Assembly: GCF_027920745.1 (NCBI RefSeq) | Contig: NZ_JAQIBB010000036.1 | Span: 1 to 45,155 of the forward strand | Direction of reading: 5' to 3' | Length of the DNA: 45,155 nt | DNA from: Gallibacterium faecale | GTDB lineage: Bacteria; Pseudomonadota; Gammaproteobacteria; Enterobacterales; Pasteurellaceae | Shown: positions 40,979 through 45,155 of the stretch, one piece after another | Position numbering within the stretch: position 1 is the stretch's first letter | Layout of the letters: each line of letters opens with the position of its first letter | Made by a program: the position numbers and the translations under genes | Notes under the pieces: generated by a model | The model's input: the letters and a program-made list of their open reading frames with translations, nothing else | Told to the model about the DNA's origin: nothing | The model's database searches: none

Positions 40979-41524
40979 TTAAAACATCGTTGTATCTTGG
41001 AATAACCCCACTTTCAAATCGGTTGCGGTATAAATAATACGACCATCTACCTCAACTTCACCATCGGCTAATCCCATAATTAATTTACGATTAATCACAC
41101 GTTTTAAATGAATACGATAAATAACTTTCTTTGAAGTTGGCAAAATTTGCCCTGTAAATTTCACCTCACCAACTCCTAAAGCGCGGCCTTTACCTTCACC
41201 ACCAATCCAGCCTAAGAAAAAGCCAACTAATTGCCACATTGCATCTAACCCTAAGCAACCCGGCATCACAGGATCGCCAATAAAGTGACAACCAAAGAAA
41301 GGCAAATCAGGGCGAATGTCTAATTCTGCTTCAATATAACCTTTACCATAACGCCCTTTCGTTTCATCCATTTCAACAATACGATCCATCATTAACATTG
41401 AGGGTGCAGGTAGTTGAGGGCCTTTCTCACCAAATAATTCACCGCGTCCAGAAGCTAATAAATCTTCATAGCTAAATGATTTTTGAGCGGTGAATGTTCT
41501 TTTTTGTGAACTACTGTTCGGCAT
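40979..41524 (-). CDS. fabA: 3-hydroxydecanoyl-ACP dehydratase/isomerase
   Basis: 181 residues from ATG 41524, with GGAGGAG upstream. FabA dehydrates 3-hydroxydecanoyl-ACP and isomerises the product, starting anaerobic unsaturated fatty acid synthesis. Catalytic His80 (FFGCHFIGDPVMPG) and Asp94 (GLDAMWQ) are present, equivalent to H70/D84 in E. coli; the N-terminus is about ten residues longer. It follows the Lon-like gene on the same strand, as ycbZ-fabA in E. coli. Confidence 0.96.
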   Translation of the reverse strand: MPNSSSQKRTFTAQKSFSYEDLLASGRGELFGEKGPQLPAPSMLMMDRIVEMDETKGRYGKGYIEAELDIRPDLPFFGCHFIGDPVMPGCLGLDAMWQLVGFFLGWIGGEGKGRALGVGEVKFTGQILPTSKKVIYRIHLKRVINRKLIMGLADGEVEVDGRIIYTATDLKVGLFQDTTMF

Positions 41525-41653
41525 ACTGATCTCCTCCAAGCGAGCGTTAAAAATCCTTTCCAAAAGGAAACATAAGATGTTGGCTATTCTAGCAAGGAAA
41601 AATGCTTTTTGAAATAGCTTACACTTGTTCGCTGAATGGTCGGAGCAGTTTTT

Positions 41654-43429
41654 TTATTTTTTATGCGAATTTAACCAAGGAAACCAACGATTAAGTAAAG
41701 GTTTTGCCTCAGCTTTCTGTTCAATATTTTGCATAATTAATTGGTTTAGTGGGCGATTAGCCTCGTGATATTCAGTATCAGGCATTTCTACTAAATCACG
41801 TTGCAATAAAATTTGTAACGCTTGTGTCGCATCTTCAACGATCCATAAATGGAATGTTCCTGCTTTTACTGCTTCAATAACGGCTTGATTTAAGCTTAAT
41901 TGTGCACAAACCACAGTAGGAATAATCACTCCTTGCTTTCCAGTTAAACCACGTTGTTGGCAAATTGCAAAAAAGCCTTCAATCTTTTCATTTACACCAC
42001 CCACAGCGTGTACCAAACCGAACTGGTCAATCGCACCAGTAATTGCAATATTTTGCGGTAACGGCAATTCCGCTAAAGCACTGACTAATACACAAAGCAT
42101 AGCTAACGAAGCACTATCGCCATCAATTTCAGTGTACGACTGTTCAAAAACTAGTGATGCAGAGAAAGGTAATTGGCTAGGTAATTGCAAAATATTGCTT
42201 AAACAAGATTGTGCAATCATCATCCCTTTACTGTGAATATTGCCGGCTAATTCATTTTTACGATCAACATCGACAATTTCTCCTTCGCCAATTTGTACTA
42301 AACAACTGATTCGTGAGGGTTCACCAAAGGCATAGGGTACGCCCGGATATTCAATCACCGACAAACCGTTAATTTGTCCAATCTCTTCACCATCCGTAGC
42401 GATATAGATCTGTTCAGCCAAGACGCTTTGATAACTACGTTGCTGCAATAAATCTTGCTGATAACATTGTTGGCGATAACAATCTTCGATCATCGCTGCG
42501 GTAATTAACTTAGATTCGGGTTGGGTAATCATTGCACCTTGTAAAATGCGTAAAATCTGTGAAGGCGAATTACTAATTAACTGGCGATCTTCACTATCAC
42601 GCACAAGCCACTGATACAAGCGATTAATGCCAGATAAATCAATATCACGTTGCAGTTCGGACTTTGCTAAATGTTGAATATAACCGGCCCATTGTGCTTG
42701 TTGCTGTTCAGAGGCAACCTCACTATAAGCGGCTAATTCTGCATAATCCGCTAATTGGTATAAGTCAGGTTGAATTGCTTCTAATTCGGCAATATTTTCC
42801 CGACTGCCAACTAAGATAAGTTTTAATTTCAATGGCATACTTGGAATAACACATGGTTGGCGTTGCAGAATATTATCTAAATGCCAATGAAATTGTTGTT
42901 GTTGCAATAAACTTAATAAACGTAACCAAACGTCAAATTGTGCTAACAGTTGTGCGATAGAAACGATTAAGATCCCGCCATTTAATTGATGAACTAATCC
43001 CGGTACAAGATGCAGTTTATCGCTATTAGTTAGCTGTAATACTTGCCCAAATAAATGTTGAGGATCAAGGTAATCTGCACTTTTTACCCAATCACGTTGA
43101 ATAAAATTATCTTGTACAGACGTAGCTGTCCGCATTTCCATAATAGGAAATTCATTATTATGCTGCTGAAATTGATAATGCACCCCATTAATTGCCAACG
43201 GTTGATCTGCAAAATAATGCTGTAATAAATAACGTTCTAAACGCTGTAAATCACTAAATTGTTCTTCACCTTTTAATACTAATAAATGCCTATCTTGTGC
43301 TAACCAATGTTTAATCGCTGCGGTAGCACGTGGCTGTAAATCCCAAAAATCAATGGTGTGATTAATCTGTTCAGCTTGAATCGCAAAGGTGGGGGCAAGT
43401 GACTGCCAATCTAATTTTAATAAATCCAT
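41654..43429 (-). CDS. Lon-family protease-like protein (YcbZ/LonH)
   Basis: 591 residues from ATG 43429 (MDLLKLDWQSLAPTF). The AAA part is degenerate: 'LLVLKGEEQFSDLQRL' stands where Walker A would be, without the GxxGxGK(S/T) pattern. The C-terminal Lon peptidase domain (about 350-555) has the Ser in 'EIDGDSASLAMLCVLVSAL' and the Lys in 'AVGGVNEKIEGFF', the Ser-Lys dyad of Lon. E. coli YcbZ is a close relative, and recent work connects it with ribosome biogenesis. It precedes fabA. Confidence 0.9.
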   Translation of the reverse strand: MDLLKLDWQSLAPTFAIQAEQINHTIDFWDLQPRATAAIKHWLAQDRHLLVLKGEEQFSDLQRLERYLLQHYFADQPLAINGVHYQFQQHNNEFPIMEMRTATSVQDNFIQRDWVKSADYLDPQHLFGQVLQLTNSDKLHLVPGLVHQLNGGILIVSIAQLLAQFDVWLRLLSLLQQQQFHWHLDNILQRQPCVIPSMPLKLKLILVGSRENIAELEAIQPDLYQLADYAELAAYSEVASEQQQAQWAGYIQHLAKSELQRDIDLSGINRLYQWLVRDSEDRQLISNSPSQILRILQGAMITQPESKLITAAMIEDCYRQQCYQQDLLQQRSYQSVLAEQIYIATDGEEIGQINGLSVIEYPGVPYAFGEPSRISCLVQIGEGEIVDVDRKNELAGNIHSKGMMIAQSCLSNILQLPSQLPFSASLVFEQSYTEIDGDSASLAMLCVLVSALAELPLPQNIAITGAIDQFGLVHAVGGVNEKIEGFFAICQQRGLTGKQGVIIPTVVCAQLSLNQAVIEAVKAGTFHLWIVEDATQALQILLQRDLVEMPDTEYHEANRPLNQLIMQNIEQKAEAKPLLNRWFPWLNSHKK

Positions 43430-43744
43430 AGTTATTCTCTTTTCTTTTTTAACCTGCGAATTATACACAAAACTACTGTAAAAGGTGGATTTCTATTGCT
43501 TTAGGCAAGAGGAAAAAAAGCGTATAAAAGAGAAACGTAAATTTTTAATTACCTATATCGAGTTAGGTCTGTAACCTATTGAAATAATAGGAAGTAAGGA
43601 ATAAGATTTACGCTGGCATTTAACAAAAAATCTGCTAGAATTGCGCAATTTTTAAGTAGTCAATAAACGTTATTTTGATAATCTGTAATTACGAATAGCA
43701 ATCTTTACTTAAAGAATATTTTTAACATAGTGAAGGAGTTTCAT
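43430..43744. other. Divergent intergenic region
   Basis: 315 bp between the Lon-like gene and the autotransporter. I see only AT-rich sequence, promoters of the two genes presumably, a TTGCGCAA palindrome near 43640, and GAAGGAG at 43733-43739 before the autotransporter ATG. Confidence 0.5.
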
Positions 43745-45155
43745 ATGAATAAAATTTATCGTGTTGTGTGGAATGCCACGTTAGGGTTGTGGCAATGCGT
43801 GTCGGAATTAGCAACCGCAAAAGGAAAAAGCAAATCTCAAGCTAAAAACGTTGTGGGGGGGGGGTATTAATCGCTCTTATTGGTTTGCATTAGCGCCGTT
43901 GGCGGCGTGTTTGGTATTGGCGTCGGGGCAGGCAGTAGCAGACACGAATGTAACGATTGACACTACTACAACACTGACGCCTGTGACAGGCACTAATATA
44001 GTAAGAATTGGTGATCCTTGTTCTTCATGTAATGTTCCATATAAAGGTAAGACGAATGTTACTATTACTTCAAATGGGTATGTGACTATTAACAATTATG
44101 GTTTCCAGATTACTGCTTATGGCCCCACAAATAACTACGCTGAAAATACATCTATCACTTCTTCTCCTGAAGATCCAGAAGTGTTGGCTATAGCAGGTTC
44201 GTCAGTTGTTGTTGATGGCGGTAAACTGAATCAAACAGGATCGACTAAATGGTTAGAGGTTGGACGCACCAATGAAGGGCATTTAACCGTGCAAAATGGC
44301 GGTACTGTTAATACGCAAGGTGCTGTCGGTATTGGAGCGTGGCCAAGTTAAGACTGCAAGTATTTCTACCGCAGGTGATCTAACTTACGGCGAAGTGAAT
44401 ATTGATGGCGGTATATTAGAGCTTACAAAAACAGGAACTATTTTCGCGAATTTCAATACCTTAACAGGTACTAAACCGGAATATTATCAATATTGGTGCC
44501 GGCGGTGCCACCTTAATTACTTCTGCTAGCGGTAATTACACACAATCCAGTACAGCAGCGATTAGCGGTACAGGTGGGTTGACCAAAGCAGGTGCCGCTG
44601 GTAGTAATTTAATCTTTGCCGCCGATAATACTTATACCGGCGATACCACAATTAATGCAGGTAGTTTACAACTCGGTAACGGCGGTGTAACTGGTGATGT
44701 TGCTGGCAATATCGTTTTTGGTGCGGAAACTACTTCTTTAACATTAAACCATGGTGCTAATGACTATACTTTAGATAGTCAATTAACCGGTGCCGGTAGT
44801 TTAACGCAGCTTGCTGCTAATACAGGCACAACATCTATTACTAGCGATAATGATGGTTCTTATACCGGAGCAATCTCTATTCAAGCTGGTACGCTACAAG
44901 CAGGTAATGGTGGCACAACCGGTACTTTTGGTACTGGTGATATTAGTGTCGCCAGTGGGGCTACTGTAGGTATCAACCGTTCTGATAATTATGAAGTTCA
45001 AAATGTGATTAACGGTGCTGATGGTGGTATTTTAAGAAAACAAGGCGACGGTACTGCAACATTTGCTAAGGCTGTTACTGTTAGCAAAACCTTAATTGAT
45101 GACGGTACGTTAGTGGCAGGCACTAATTACAATGGCGGTGACGTTACTGTAGGTA
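43745..45155 (+). CDS. Phase-variable autotransporter (ESPR, PATR repeats), 5' part
   Basis: ATG 43745 with AAGGAG upstream opens MNKIYRVVWNATLGLWQCVS, a textbook ESPR. A 10-G tract (43855-43864) then leads to TAA at 43868. With 9 G the frame continues through a signal peptide (INRSYWFALAPLAACLVLAS…AVA-DTNVT) into a beta-helical passenger. Two more +1 shifts are needed, near 44335-44350 and 44470-44490, after which one frame is open to the window edge. That part repeats 'GAGSLT', 'NTYTGDTTINAGSLQLGN' and 'GSYTGAISIQAGTLQAGN', the autotransporter-associated beta-strand repeat. The beta-barrel domain is outside the window. As given, the gene is OFF. Confidence 0.8.
43855..43864 (+). repeat. Poly-G tract (10 G) in the autotransporter signal peptide
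   Basis: Ten G directly after the ESPR. Nine (or 6, 12) G put the ATG in frame with the signal-peptide core and passenger; ten G give a 41-residue abortive peptide. Confidence 0.92.

Noticed and set aside
1..45155. CRISPR arrays and rRNA genes
   Set aside because: I saw no regularly spaced direct repeats with unique spacers, no cas genes and no rRNA sequence anywhere in the window.

Overview
The window looks like a chromosome segment of a low-GC gammaproteobacterium of the Pasteurellaceae. The evidence is gene content and order (cmoA-aspS-nudB-yebC-ruvC, yfeABCD, an OmpP2-type porin, LdtD-MepK-GloC, an infC gene with an ATT start) and protein sequences that read like Haemophilus/Pasteurella homologues. 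I could not fix the genus. The Haemophilus uptake word AAGTGCGGT is nearly absent; I noticed one exact copy, at 25100-25108 on the minus strand.

Layout. 1-1560 is a decayed integrated element: a gene tail cut by a 20-bp perfect hairpin, a frameshifted phage-antiterminator-like remnant, an intact HicAB toxin-antitoxin pair, and a copy of the last 15 nt of tmRNA that may be an attachment-site scar. 1843-11203 is a conserved core region: a GNAT enzyme, mgsA-yccF-yccS, csgI/yccT, acyP, the yfeABCD metal transporter behind a Fur-like box, tusE and yccA. This resembles the E. coli yccS-to-yccA neighbourhood with yfe inserted. tRNA-Ser(UGA), a TorD-like chaperone, nfo and an NlpC/P60 lipoprotein follow. 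13.9-18.6 kb is an accessory islet: three toxin-antitoxin systems (HigBA, a Gp49-like/XRE pair, TacAT-like), each with a visible operator-like repeat, a LysR/NAD(P)-reductase divergent pair, and a deleted IS1016-type insertion sequence. 18.8-21.3 kb holds an OmpP2-like porin with a long gene-free upstream region and a frameshifted PPC-MliC lysozyme-inhibitor-like gene. 21.4-24.5 kb holds infC-rpmI-rplT and ruvAB. 24.7-28.5 kb holds a DMT exporter, ogt, rlmJ and gor. 28.8-29.2 kb is a truncated autotransporter-type gene start carrying two poly-G tracts. 29.4-34.2 kb holds ldtD-mepK-gloC and an LTA-synthase-like sulfatase interrupted by an in-frame TAG. 34.8-40.6 kb holds cmoA, aspS, a DUF3298 lipoprotein, nudB, yebC and ruvC; fabA and a Lon-like protease gene follow on the minus strand. 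The window ends inside a large autotransporter gene whose N-terminal poly-G tract is out of phase.

Most notable points: (1) two loci with ESPR-type signal peptides interrupted by poly-G tracts, so surface proteins are probably switched by slipped-strand mispairing; (2) a family of about 250-410 bp non-coding repeats (34.2, 39.6 and 40.7 kb) with 26-bp end caps and a long hairpin supported by two compensatory base-pair changes among three copies; two inverted copies bracket ruvC; (3) ruvC is separated from ruvAB in a way that a single ~16 kb inversion would exactly repair, with a repeat copy at one breakpoint; (4) four toxin-antitoxin loci in 18 kb; (5) several genes broken by a single lesion (TAG in the sulfatase, frameshifts in the MliC-like gene and the autotransporter), which could be genuine decay, phase variation or assembly error.
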